Source: Cranoglanis bouderius
Taxonomy: Eukaryota; Chordata; Actinopteri; Siluriformes; Cranoglanididae
Direction of reading: 5' to 3'
Assembly: GCA_023630585.1 (NCBI GenBank)
Contig: CM042555.1
Span: 12,588,501-12,652,500 of the forward strand
Length of the DNA stretch: 64,000 bases
Shown: piece by piece, positions 12,294-25,571 of the stretch
How positions within the stretch are numbered: the stretch's first letter is position 1
How the letters are laid out: each line of letters starts with the position of its first letter
The notes under the pieces: model-generated
The model's input: only the letters and a program-made list of their open reading frames with translations
What the model was told of the DNA's origin: nothing
Database searches by the model: none
Translations under genes and position numbers: made by a program

Positions 12294-15200
12294 CACTGTG
12301 TGAGGGCCAGCAGCAGCAGTGACGACAGGCCTGTGACGATTGCAGCTAGCAGCAATATTCCTCTCCTGCCCATGCGGTCAACGGACAAGCACAGGAAGCC
12401 ACACGCCGCAGTTCCTGTCAGAGCACGCAGGAAATAGACAAAGTAGAAGTGTGGCGAGTAGTTGTGGAGGTTCCGGGTGAAACAGTACTGGATCCCTGTG
12501 CCTAAAAAACTGCAAAACAGGTACAGAACATCACACACACACAAACCCACTTGTCACACATGTGAACATGGAGAAAGGTCCAGAGTGTATTGATCATCCT
12601 TCATAAGCATTTACAACTCTTGTGCTTGTGTTTAGTTTTTGCAGTCAGAGGTGTTCAGTAGTTGGAGATATAGATGTGTTACAAGACACAAAAGGAAAAC
12701 ATGACATTGTAACACTGTTAACGTTATGCTGTTCTGGTATAGAAGATGCCACAGAAAATGTCATTAGCAATGGCTTCATACTCACTAACTATAGCCCCTA
12801 CATAAAGTATGTAATAGTTTTGTTGTATATGAGTAGTCCCTATAGGAGTATTAGAATGTCATCTGAAATTCAGCCCAAGAAAAAAAAAAAAAGCAACTCT
12901 ATAAGTGACTGTTGGAAATTGCTAACTGCTTACATGTGATATCAATTTTAGGACATGTATTGTTTTATTTGTTGTTGTTGTTTTTTTTGTAGCTAATTAG
13001 CCAACTGATAAATATAAGTGTCAAGCAAAAAAAGGCATAGACATACGCCAGGTAACTAAAAATAAAACGTGGACTTGATGTATATGATGTGTATATTAAA
13101 AATATATATTTTCACATAGTATTTGAACTGTGAAATTTGATCTGATGGCAATAACTGACAGTGCATTGCTGTATGGCATTAAGTGACAAAAACTATAAGT
13201 TTAAGATGTAAGGTTATTATAGTAAATAGAAAATATTTAATATTGTTCCAGCTTTAGCCTGAATTAATGTCTTGTACCTGGAAACTGAGTACACTGCAGG
13301 TTATAACGTGTAAACACACAGAGGTGGTTAAGTGTCACTCACAGCGTAAAGGCCAGGATGAGACAATTCCTCCAGATAACTCTGGTGTGACGGAGTTCAA
13401 AGATGTGGTGGTACTTTGGCTGGGGGTCTTCTGGGAACGCCACATCTATCTCTGTATGATGACAGAGGAGAGGAGCTCAATAAACATGAGCGCAGTTTCA
13501 CACTGAGCCAGACTGTACCCAGCTAAATGCTCTTTCAGTGGTGAACAGTGATGTGGAGCATTTAAACTGTATGTGCACAGCCAGGCATCAACATGTGCAG
13601 ATAAGCTCAGATATGTGGATATGTGAACACTATAAAACATATGAGGAATACTTTTACAATACCTGCCATTTTCATTTTCAGTTAAAGCATTAAAAGTAAA
13701 GATAAAGATTTTTTGTTACATTAAAATAATGATATCGAGGCCTATGACAAAAGGTCAGTGCAGCTGAACACGCCTCGAAGAGATCTCTAGCTGCTACAAT
13801 TGGCCAGTGAAGGAGAGAGGAATGCCATTAAAATGTTCACAGTCTAATAAGAAAATGACACCCCGGGCACAGATGGCTATGGCATCATCAGGATTCAAAT
13901 GCAGTTCAGGGGAACAGTGGAAAGAGCAGACCATTGTGCTGGCTTGATTGCTTACATCAAACATTTCTTGATGGATCAGATGGAATAAAAAACAAACAAG
14001 CATAACGTCATGAGCAACAGGCACCGTTTTTGATGATAAAATAAAGCAATAAATAATGCTTGAATTTAACACATTTTTATGAATGCCTTTTAATTTATGT
14101 GAACATTTTAAAAGGTGCAATTTTAAGAACTTTCTGATGTATGCTGGAATGATGTAAGTAAATAAAGATTTCGTATGTGTAGCCGTGTAGGAGAAAACCC
14201 TTGTGACATTTTCTACTATAAAGTTTTGAAAACTACAGGGTTTCCTAAACTGAAATATATTTCTCTTTTGCGCATACAGTACTGTGCAAAAGTTTTAGGC
14301 ACATGCAAAGAAATGCTGTAGAGCAAAGATGCCTTCAAAATAATGAAATTAAATGTTTCTACATTTTTCAAAATACCATAAAGAGCAGTATTATAAGGAA
14401 ATGAGCTGGTAAGTTTTATTGAGCATCTTACAGAACCAGACACAGTTCTTCTAGAGACTCTGACTTTCGCACTTGCTTCTTATCTTTGCAGCAAAACCCA
14501 GCAGCCTTCATTGTGTTTTTTGTCTGAAAAGTGTCTCTTACGTAATATCCTGCTTTCTTTAATGACATACAAACATTTTTCTGTAACATTTAATTTTGTG
14601 CTAGAAAACTAATGTTAGGGAATCTAAAATGTTTTTTGTCAGTCATAAAATAAAAAATCTATAACAAAGTTTGTACTAAAAAACGCAGGGTGTCTAAAAC
14701 TTTTGTACAGTACTGTAGCTTAAGCACAAGTTATAGCTTTTTAAAATCTGGTGACCCCAATAGAAAAAAATGTGAACAATCATTTAAAGATTTCCACTAA
14801 AAGACACCAACACACTAACTACCTAAAGCCAGCTGCAATTTGTCAATGCATAAATAAATAAATAGAATATAAAACTACATATATCTATCTTTAAATCTGT
14901 CTATTTTACTAGCCCACAGCCAGCAGCTTTTGGGTCAATGAACATTTCACAACCCAGAAAATAAAATGACTTATTTTGATACAGTGCTGTGAAAAAGTAT
15001 TTGCCCCCATCCTGATGTCTTCTGTTTTTCTGTATATCTCATATAAATAGTTTCAGTAATTAAAACAAAATCTAAGATAACACAAAGGCAACCTGAGTAA
15101 ACACAAAATACAGTTTTAAAATGATAATGTTATATATTGTAGCAAAAAAGTTATCCAATACCAACTGGGACTGTGTGAAAATGTATTTGCCCCAGTAGTT

Positions 15201-18200
15201 ACTAATTCCCCAAATCTATGAAACTGCATTCATAATGGGGTTCAGCTGGACTAGACACAACCAGACCTGATTACTGCAAACCCTGTTCAATCAAATCAAC
15301 ACTTAAATAGAACTTTTTCAACAGCATGAAGCTGGTTAAAAGGTCTTACCCAGTAACACACTACGCCAAAGTTGAAATAAATTCCAGAAAAGATCAGGAA
15401 GAAGGTGATTGAAATACATCAGTCTGGGAAGGGTTACAAAGCTATTTCAAAGGCTCTGGGACTCCAAAGGACCACAGTCAGAGCCATTATCTCCAAATGG
15501 AAAAACTCGGCACAGTAGTAAACATTCCCAGAAGTGGCCGACCTTCCACAATTCCTCCAAGAGCAACTACTCATCCAGGAAGTCCCAAAAGAGCCAAGGA
15601 CAACATCAAAGGACCTACAGGCCTCTCTTACATCAATAAAGGTCACTGTTCATGACTCCACTATCAGAAAGACACTGGGCAAAAATGGCATCCATGGAAG
15701 AGTGGCGAGATGAAAACCACTGCTAACACAGAAGAACAGTAAGGCTCATCTGAATTTTGCCAAAACACACCTTGATGATCCTCAAACCTTTTGGGAGAAT
15801 GTTCTGTGGACTGATGAGTCGAAAGTGGAACTGTTTGGAAGACAGGGGTCCTGTTACATCTGGTGTAAACCAAACACAGAATTCCACACAAAGAACATCA
15901 TACCTACAGTCAAGCATGGTGGTGGAGGTGTGATGGTGTGGGGATGCTTTGCTGCTTCAGGGCCTGGGCAACTTGCAGTAATTGAGGGAAACATGAATTC
16001 TGCTCTCTACCAGATCCTAAAGGAGAATGTCTGGTCTTCAGTCCGTAAGTTGAAACTCAAGCGCAACTGGATTATGCAGCAAGACAATGATCCAAAGCTT
16101 AGGAGTAAGTCCTAGTCCTAGAAGTAAGTGAAAGACTGATCTGCAGTTATCGGAAGCATTTGGTTACAGTTATTGCTGCTAAAGTTGGCACAACCAGATT
16201 TTATGTTTAAGGGGGCAATTAGTTTTTCACATTGGTGATAGGTTTTGGATAATTTTTTTGTGCTTCAATAAAAATAAATAAATAAATAAATAACTGTATT
16301 GTGTGTTTACTCAGGTTGCCTTTGTTTTACTGTTGTATTTCATTTGAAGATCTAAAACTATTTAGTATGAGATATAGACAAAAACAGAAGAAATCAGGAT
16401 GGGGCACAGCATTGTACACTGAAAATGTATTCACATAAAGGGGATACTGTGGATTAAGGTGATGTGTGTCATGTATTTATTAAATTATTATATAGGAAAA
16501 TGTTATAAGAAAAATGCACATCTCACTGACCCTTTTGTTAAACTGCCTCATCTTGTGATCTTCACTAAAATCTTAGTTTCAGAAAGTAAATAAAAACATC
16601 TGTCCATCATTTTGGGAACATATATTTATGCTTAAAGGTGTCAAAACATTCCTTCAGTAAATGATTCTGGGTCAATTAAGCAGACATCCTTTCTTCTGAA
16701 CTCTAATATTCTTTTAGCCAGTGTACTGAAACCACCTGCATTTAATTTATTTTCTTTATTATTTCTTTGGCATCACCATTTACATCAGAGAGTGACTTTA
16801 CTGTAGTCCTATAGAATTAATAATATCATAAATGTTTTGAAGTGGGAGGAAAAGACATTGGAAGTGAATTCGTTTTTTCAGATTGATTTTTTAGTAATGG
16901 CGGCACCTAGTGTTCAAACTAGGAATTGTTATTATTTTTATTTTTTATTTTATTTTATTTTTTAAAATTCTTATTAACCTGTCAACCTCCTGGTTTTTAA
17001 TGCTGCATTCAAGGTGAAGTTGCAACTTGTAACTTCCCATCTACAAAGGGTAAAAAAAAATCACTGAAAACGCACCCTGAAATTGAAATTTAAACTCGTC
17101 AATTTGAGGTAGTCTTCTCAACTACCAGTTACTTCCCTGTTTATGGAGTGACGTCAAATCAACATGGCTGCCCACACTGAACAGTGTAAAGTCCCCCTTC
17201 TCTACTTTTAAATGAGTTTATAGCAGCATTGGCTTTAGATCAGTTTATATACAGACACAGTACTTGGGTACATCATGAGATCATGAGAAAACATGGCTCT
17301 CTAGATAGAATTTGTCATGTGACTGTCTGTGTCCACTCTCAAGTCTCTTAAATTCATGACTTTACTCATGGGGAGCAGGTAGATAAGGTGTGTAAAAGCA
17401 AAGGTGCATCTGACCTTCCAGGAGTGACGCAACAATGCACATACCTGTCAGAAGAGTCTCTGCTGGGTAGATTTCGTCTCTCCTACGCACTCCGTTTCGG
17501 GTGGTGAACAGCTGTAGGCATCTCTTGGCCTGAGGAATCTGAGATGTGGCCAGAAGCCAGCGGGGAGATTCAGGAAACACAGAGGGCCAGCTGTTCAAAC
17601 ATACAAACATGCTATTCATTAACTACACACACTCACGAATGTCGTACATACACACACAGACGCACATTAACACAGATACACATACAAGTCTCCACACACA
17701 TATTCTCACTGAGCCACATGCAAAAAGTTTAACAATATAATAGTGTGCACAGGTTTCATGAGTAAGAAACAGATGGACATTAATTTATTATTTATTTATT
17801 TATTATTATAAATTATTGTGAAAACCATCAAATATTGCAATTACAAGTGCGGCTTTGTTAAGTGTAGTTTCAATCTACCAAACTATTGCTAGAAATTGAA
17901 TTTTATGTAGCAAACACCAGGGGTGTAACCTGGCCTGGGCATTGGGGGCTGTAGCCCCGAAGATTTTTTCTTTAGCCCTGAATAATCCTCCACTTGGAGC
18001 GGTTTATCACTATGTAACTGAACGTCAGTAAAAAAAGACGGAATTTTAATTTTGTATCTTCAGTGAACGGAGGTAAGACCAATCAGACAGGGTTTATAGG
18101 AAAATATGTGGAAATACTCATGTCTTATTGGCTGACAGCTCTCACTTCTGCCAAACACTGGCTTTCACAGTCAGTTAGTGTGAGGGGAAAATGGATATGC

Positions 18201-19046
18201 GGCAATTATTATTATTTATTTTATTTTTTTTGCCAGTAAAGGGGTAGAAACTGAAACACTAACATCCTCTCATGCTGAGCAGGAAAACAAGGTGTGTAAA
18301 TGTAAATATGAGTTCAGTTACGTGAACATGACATGAGCAGAGCATAAGGACAGATAAAGTACTCTGCATGGCTCTGTAGCAGCTAAACCCATTCAGTGGT
18401 AGCTTAGTTGTGCCTTCCTCTGACTAGAGACACCAAACTAGCCTAGTCTCGTGTTAGATAGCCAAAAAGGTTTATATTTTATCGGTCTGGTAGTCCTGCA
18501 AACAGTGATAACACCCGGGTTTTATGATACATCCAACTTTTTGTCCAGTTTTCACATTTTTAAGCAATTAGCCATCACATGCAAGAAAAACAGAAGCATG
18601 GAAGCAGATTTATTCAGAAGTATGTTTTTAAAAGTTTTTTGATGGAGAAGAATCTGGGCTCAGTCCCGAATGGTTAACAGTCCAGCTAATGCCCCTGGCA
18701 AACACAGACGAGTGGAGTGATACAAACAGTGAGATGTAGTAGTGCTGTAATACTAAATATCAGCACTTTTGGAATGTCATTTGTCCAGTCAATTATTGGA
18801 CTGAAACTAACTGTTGTATAATAAATGTTATCACCTGATAATGTACACAGCTGAATAGTGTCTGTTACTACTTCTTTTTCCAAGAACAGTCCTATTCTAT
18901 TTTCAGAGCCTTATTGGTGTTAAATCAATAGAAGAGATGATAATAATACATTTTTTTTAAAAATGGCCCAACAAAGGCTCACAAAAGAATCTGAGTTTGA
19001 CATCACTGGGTAAGGGTTACTGAATGGTTCATTAGTGAGTGTGAGT

Positions 19047-19108
<62 letters not shown>

Positions 19109-22100
19109 CAGATGACTCACCACCAGTAGGACAGCAGCAGCAGTAGAGGCACCGTAGCCACAGCCTGAAGCACAGGCCACTCACTGCACAGCAAAGCCAG
19201 GCCCGGGAGCATGAGCTCAGCAAACACGGAGAAGAAACCACTCACCATGGACACCATGAGCCTGTGAGGGGGATCACATACCTCCAGACCTGCAGGACAC
19301 ACACCGAGAGGGACGAGATGGGAAAAAAACAGTTACAGAAACCTCTTTTCCTAGAAAGAAATCTATTGGTCCTTTTTGTAAAAAAAAAAAATATTAGCCT
19401 GATTAAATCTAAAGCAAAAAAGTAAATGTGAAGTTAAAGTATTATAAGGGATGCAGTCTAACGATTACAATTAAAGAGAAGACAGGGTTTGGAATGATCA
19501 ACATAGGTTCTCCATCACACAGCAGAGTCACTAGAATTATTATTATTTTTTTTTTTTTCATTTTCTCTCAAGAGAAAGAAGAAATGAGAGGCTGGTGAGG
19601 GAATAACAGTTTAATTTACAGATGTTCCACAACATTAAACATATGAGGAGAATTTGAGAGGGAACCAACTGCAGTGTGAATGTCGCCATGATGCCACTTC
19701 ACATAAATCAACTGAAATCGAATGAACACATATGATGTATTATGTTACAAATGACATAACAAGCTTTATGCTTGATTTCATTACACACTCATTTGTATGT
19801 GTAACCTTTGCTACACTTGTATCTCAAAGTGTTCTAAGTGCATTATGGGTAAGACACATGGTCTGTCAGATACAAGATCAACACTGAAACTTTTATTATT
19901 TGGGATGCTTCCAGGGTTGCTGCACACTTTGTAAAATCAAATTTAAGACTTTTTAAGACCTTTTTTTAAGACCCAAACAAAGAAAAAATAATACCATTTT
20001 TGTACAGCAGAACAAACAGCCTTGTGTTGCTATTAATTTCTTTGCGTCAATAAATTCAAGTTACTTTATCAATCATTCATCTGCTTCTGGGTACATGTAT
20101 GTACGCGTCAGGACATCTATGCATCAACATCTCCCAAGGTGGATTAGAATCAAGGGACTATTACAGGAACAATACTTCACCTTGTTTTTACCACTAAAAC
20201 GGTGATGGTAAAACCAATGGTGATGTATTTATTTATTTATTTTACAATTTTAATAATTACAAATTAAATGGTACTGAATGGATTCCGTTGATTTGAGGTA
20301 TTTTTTTTTACTTAATCTTTGAATTTGTAGGCATTAAAGAAAAGTACTGTCAAACTCAGTTTAACGTTTTTGTTTGTTTCTTTTGTGGACAGTTTGTTAG
20401 CTAAAGTATATATCGTGATAAGCATAGTGTGTCGTAGAAATGTCCTCAAGTATCGTGATATGATATTTTTGTCATATCGCCCAGCCCTGTATACTACTAC
20501 TACTACTACTATTGCTAATAATAATAATAATAAGAAGAAGAAGACGAAGAAGAAGAAGAAAGGCATTAACACCACTTTAAACATTTTCTGATTTTCTGCA
20601 TTTAAAATACAGCTCAGGGTGCATTACAAAAACAGAGAAATAAAGAAACAAAGGGTAAAAAACAGGTAAAATAACAGAAGTGCCACAAATGCAAGCAGTG
20701 ACAGAAAAAAAGATAAAAAATAAAATGTAATAAATGTAATGCATCAGTAAATTGAATGCACATAATAAAAGCTAGTTAAAAGCTCAAAGCTCTGAGCGTT
20801 GGGAAATCAGTCCTCTGTGTGTGTGTGTGTGTGTGTGTGTGTCCACAAAGAAAGAATACTAAAAATCATATAACGCTAATTAGATAGTTTTAATTCGGTA
20901 AAGTATTTAGATATGTCTAAGTCAAAGTGTCATCTAAAGTTTAAGACCTCTCATAAGTAAAAAAATAAGACTTTTTATGGTCTTAAATTTAAAAAAAAAT
21001 CTAATTTAATACTTTTTAAGATTTTTTTTAAGGACCTGCAGGAAGCCTGGTTTAACTTATTATGATGGATTCATGGTAAACACAACCCAATGCACAGGCT
21101 ATCTGTATACATTAACCAAGTTTCCACTCTCTGTAATCCGAATGATTAAATAAAAAATAGTTTCAAGAGCTTAGAGAATTTAGGACAGTTTTCATGAAAC
21201 TGACTTTTTGCAATAAAATGCATTATGTAATGACTTTTCTGTCAAAAGCTGTTGCAAGGGTTTTGCTTCCTGACAAAAAATAATTGACAAATTTCCATCA
21301 ACAGTTTCAGGTGTATCAAAAACCATGTACAATTTCTGGAGTTTGGCTTTGCAGTCCTTTCCATTACCAACTGCTAAACATATTTTTTGTTTCTGTCAAA
21401 AATGTGTTGTTGGTTTTTTGCAGCATTTAAGGCATCATCAAACCATCCAATAAACTCAAATACAAAAAAAGTTATGTGGATGTTTAAAAAAAAAAGCATC
21501 TAAAACATTCTCTGATGGAAAGTGTCTGTTGTTTGCTTGCAGTCCTCCGTGAATGTGTGCAAAACTGTGTGAAATTCCTCAATGACTCTAGTCACAGACT
21601 TTATATCTCTCGTTCCCTAAAGAGACGTCAGGAAAGAAACTTCACTTCCTCCCAGTGCCCTCCATCCTACTATTGTTCTGAAACACTATGGAGGAAAAAA
21701 ACACTGTTATTTCTTCTCAGATTTTTCATCTGAATGGATTTTTATTTATGACTACAGAGGAATTTAGGCTAACTGTGTATGCATATGTTTTGAGATTCCT
21801 GCTCCTTGTTCCACCCTGTACCTCCTTCTCCTACGCATTTCAGAGCTCCCCCACTTCGCACAACCTAGACAGTGTGGTCCCTGGACAGTTTGTACAAAAG
21901 TTCATTACACAATGTTCCCTTAGCTTTTTCCTCGAGTTAACGCACAAATACACTCCTACTGTATATAACAATAACAGGAAGGTCAAAGGAGAAAAACATG
22001 GCTTACTATAGTGGGCTTTTTCCAGAGGAAGTCTTTAGACTTGGGGAAAGACTTCAACTTGAACTCTTATTGACTCCCAATACAGAAGATGACTGTGTCA

Positions 22101-22204
22101 GAGACAGATTACCAAGGTGGTTCAAGGGAACTTTGACCATGAAGATTTCAAGAGGGTCATATAACAGCAAGACAAGCAAGAAAAATAATGGGAACAGATG
22201 CTGT

Positions 22205-22294
<90 letters not shown>

Positions 22295-25200
22295 TCAACA
22301 GAAACTGAAGACACTATCCAGTGTTCTGTATACGACTGTATACATTTTGTACTATTATTTCTTATCAGACCTTAAAAACAGCAGGACAGTTAGCGCCATG
22401 TCCACAAAAGACATGCTAGAAAAGGACATCAGTGACTTAACTCATGTTAAAGGTCTCTGCTAGTGACCAGGTTATGAGTTCACATCCCAACACTGTCAGA
22501 GAGCCATTGCTGTGTCCCTCAACTGCTCAGCTGTATGCTTATAATTATAATTTACATTATTTTAAGTAGAAATGTAAAGGAGATATTAAAAGGGTTGATG
22601 CATTACTATTACAAAATGATTAAAGACCCCATGAAATCAAAATTGAAGTTGCTTTTAGTATGAGCTAGTGTGCTCCAAAAACAATGACAAAATTCGCATT
22701 TAGAAGATATATGCATTCAAAATGTACGGTCTCTCTCTACCACCAATACGGATCAACAATTTTGATGACATCATTCTGCACTTCAGCTTCTCATCAGATT
22801 TTCTGTCCAATCAAATGCTCTTTAGAATCTGAAGTGTCCCATCCCCAACATTATAAAAATCCATGGTACTAACTGTCAAGTACGGGCTGTGAGGTAAGCT
22901 AAACGCTATTGGTTATTTAAAAAGTGGGATGGGCCACTTGATATGTCCAGCCCTGACTTCCTGTTTCAATGGAAATTACGTCAACACATTGAATAACGCT
23001 GCATGATTCGAGACACTTCACGCGGACTTTAAGTGTCAGTTATTTCCCTTTATACTGTAGAAGTGTGAGGAATACTAATAATAATAAAGAAAAAACAAGT
23101 GTGAGAGTTTAGGAGAGAAGAGCAGTGGCCTTGTAAACCAACTAGTAACTATTGGTCATTTTGACACACACACTCTAAGCCATCTGTCACTGGGAAAGGA
23201 CCACCATAGGACCACTGTGCTGATGAATCATTCAATACAGGGGTGACACTGACATGCATGTGTGTGTCACAAAGGAATGAGTGTGTAAGGCATTGCAGCA
23301 CTGCTGGGATTTTTAGAAACCTTAGGTCACTGGTAATATATAGCATATAAATTAATTTAAATGTCCTTTCATTGTTTCAAGTTCAAGTTCAAGTTCAATT
23401 TATTTGTATAGCGCTTTTAACAATGGACATTGTCCCAAAGCAGCTTTACAGAAATATATAAATTGGCATTTGTATGGCATTTAAATGGCACTAGAATGCC
23501 CTGTTGGTAGAGTCTAGGTGTTTTTTTTGTTTTTTTTAAAGCTCAGCCTTTGCTATAGTTGTTTTGTTAATCCTTCTTTGAGGTCAGTAAAATATCTGTA
23601 TGTAAGTCCACGCTTTCCAGGAAGTCAGGTCAACACTGAGGCCTTGCAATTCACTTTATAAGCAAATTTTGTTAGTCAGCACTGCTTATGATCCCTTATG
23701 CTTATATACAGTGGGGGGAAAAAAGTATTTGATCCCCTGCTGATTTTGTACGTTTGCCCACTGACAAAGAAATGATCAGTCTATAATTTTAATGGTAGGT
23801 GTATTTTAACAGTGAGAGACAGAATAACAACAACAAAATCCAGAAAAACACATTTCAAAAAAGTTATAAATTGATTTGCATTTTAATGAGTGAAATAAGT
23901 ATTTGACCCCTTCGACTTAGTACTTGGTGGCAAACCCCTTGTTGACAATCACAGAGGTCAGAAGTTTCTTGTAGTTGACCACCAGGTTTGCACACATCTC
24001 AGGAGGGATTTTGTCCCACTCCTCTTTGCAGATCCTCTCCGAGTCATTAAGGTCTCGAGGCTAACATTTGGCAACTCGAACCTTCAGCTCCCTCCACAGA
24101 TTTTCTATGGGATTAAGGTCTGGAGACTGGCTAGGCCACTCCAGGACCTTAATGTGCTTCTTCTTGAGCCACTCCTTTGTTGCCTTGGCTGTGTGTTTTG
24201 GGTCATTGTCATGCTGGAATACCCATCTACGACCCATTTTCAATGCCCTGGCTGAGGGAAGGAGGTTCTCACCCAAGATTTGACGGTACATGGCCCCGTC
24301 CATCGTCCCTTTGATGCGGTGCAGTTGTCCTATCCCCTTAGAAGAAAAACACCCCCAAAGCATAATGTTCCCACCTCCATGTTTGACGGTGGGGATGGTG
24401 TTCTTACCAACGTAGTGTGTTACCAATTGTTTTCTTGGTGACTATGGTCCCAGCTGCCTTGAGATCATTAACAAGATCCTCCCGTGTAGTTCTGGGCTGA
24501 TTCCTCACCGTTCTCATGATCACTGAAACTCCACGAGGTGAGATCTTGCATGGAGCCCCAGACCGAGGGATACTGACAGTTATTTTGTGTTTCTTCCATT
24601 TGCGAATAATCACACCAACTGTTGTCACCTCACCGAGCTGCTTGGTGATGGTCTTGTAGCCCATTCCAGCCTTGTGTAGGTCTACAATCTTGTCCCTGAC
24701 ATCCTTGGACAGCTCTTTGGTCTTGGCCATGGTGGAGAGTTTGGAATCTGATTGATTGATTGCTTCTGTGGAAGCAATTCCTTTAAGAGAGTGCTCCTAA
24801 TCTCAGCTCATTACCTGTGTAAAAGACACCTGGGAGCCAGAAATCTTGCTGATTGATAGGGGATCAAATACTTATTTCACTCATTAAAATGCAAATCAAT
24901 TTATAACTTTTTTGAAATGCGTTTTTCTGGATTTTGTTGTTGTTATTCTGTCTCTCACTGTTAAAATACACCTACCATTAAAATTATAGATTGACCATTT
25001 CTTTGTCAGTGGGCAAACGTACAAAATCAGCAGGGGATCAAATACTTTTTTCCCCTCACTGTAGGTCTAACATAAAACACTAACAAATCTGCAAACTAGG
25101 TTCATACAGAAATTTATAACATGCTGTATACAGCACAGTGTTTCACTGTTTAAGTGTCAGTATCTTTCTAGAGGCACAAATGGCTTAATAATGCAGAAAC

Positions 25201-25503
25201 GTTTTTCATGCTCATGTCTATTTCTCCGTCAAAGCACAAACAAACAGTCTATCAGTATAAAATGAAGCCAGACAGGGTGTGGTAGACAAACAGGACCCTC
25301 CTATTCCGCATCAGCATCCTGCTGCCTGATTACACAAACAAAATGACATGACTTCTTCTGATGTTCTTCAAACGATTTACCAATACAAAAAAATAAAAAT
25401 AAAAATAAAAAATCTGCAAACATCTCTTTATTACAATGCATGATATCAACACTGCCTTCAGCAGGGTAATAAATGTTTGACTTCCTTATGTACACTACTC
25501 TGC

Positions 25504-25571
<68 letters not shown>

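Noticed and set aside
20312..20591. Frames with poly-F/poly-K ends
   Set aside because: Translations of AAG/AAT simple repeats within a transposon remnant.
22188..22463. Open frame with a long IYIYIY run
   Set aside because: Produced by the (AT)n microsatellite.
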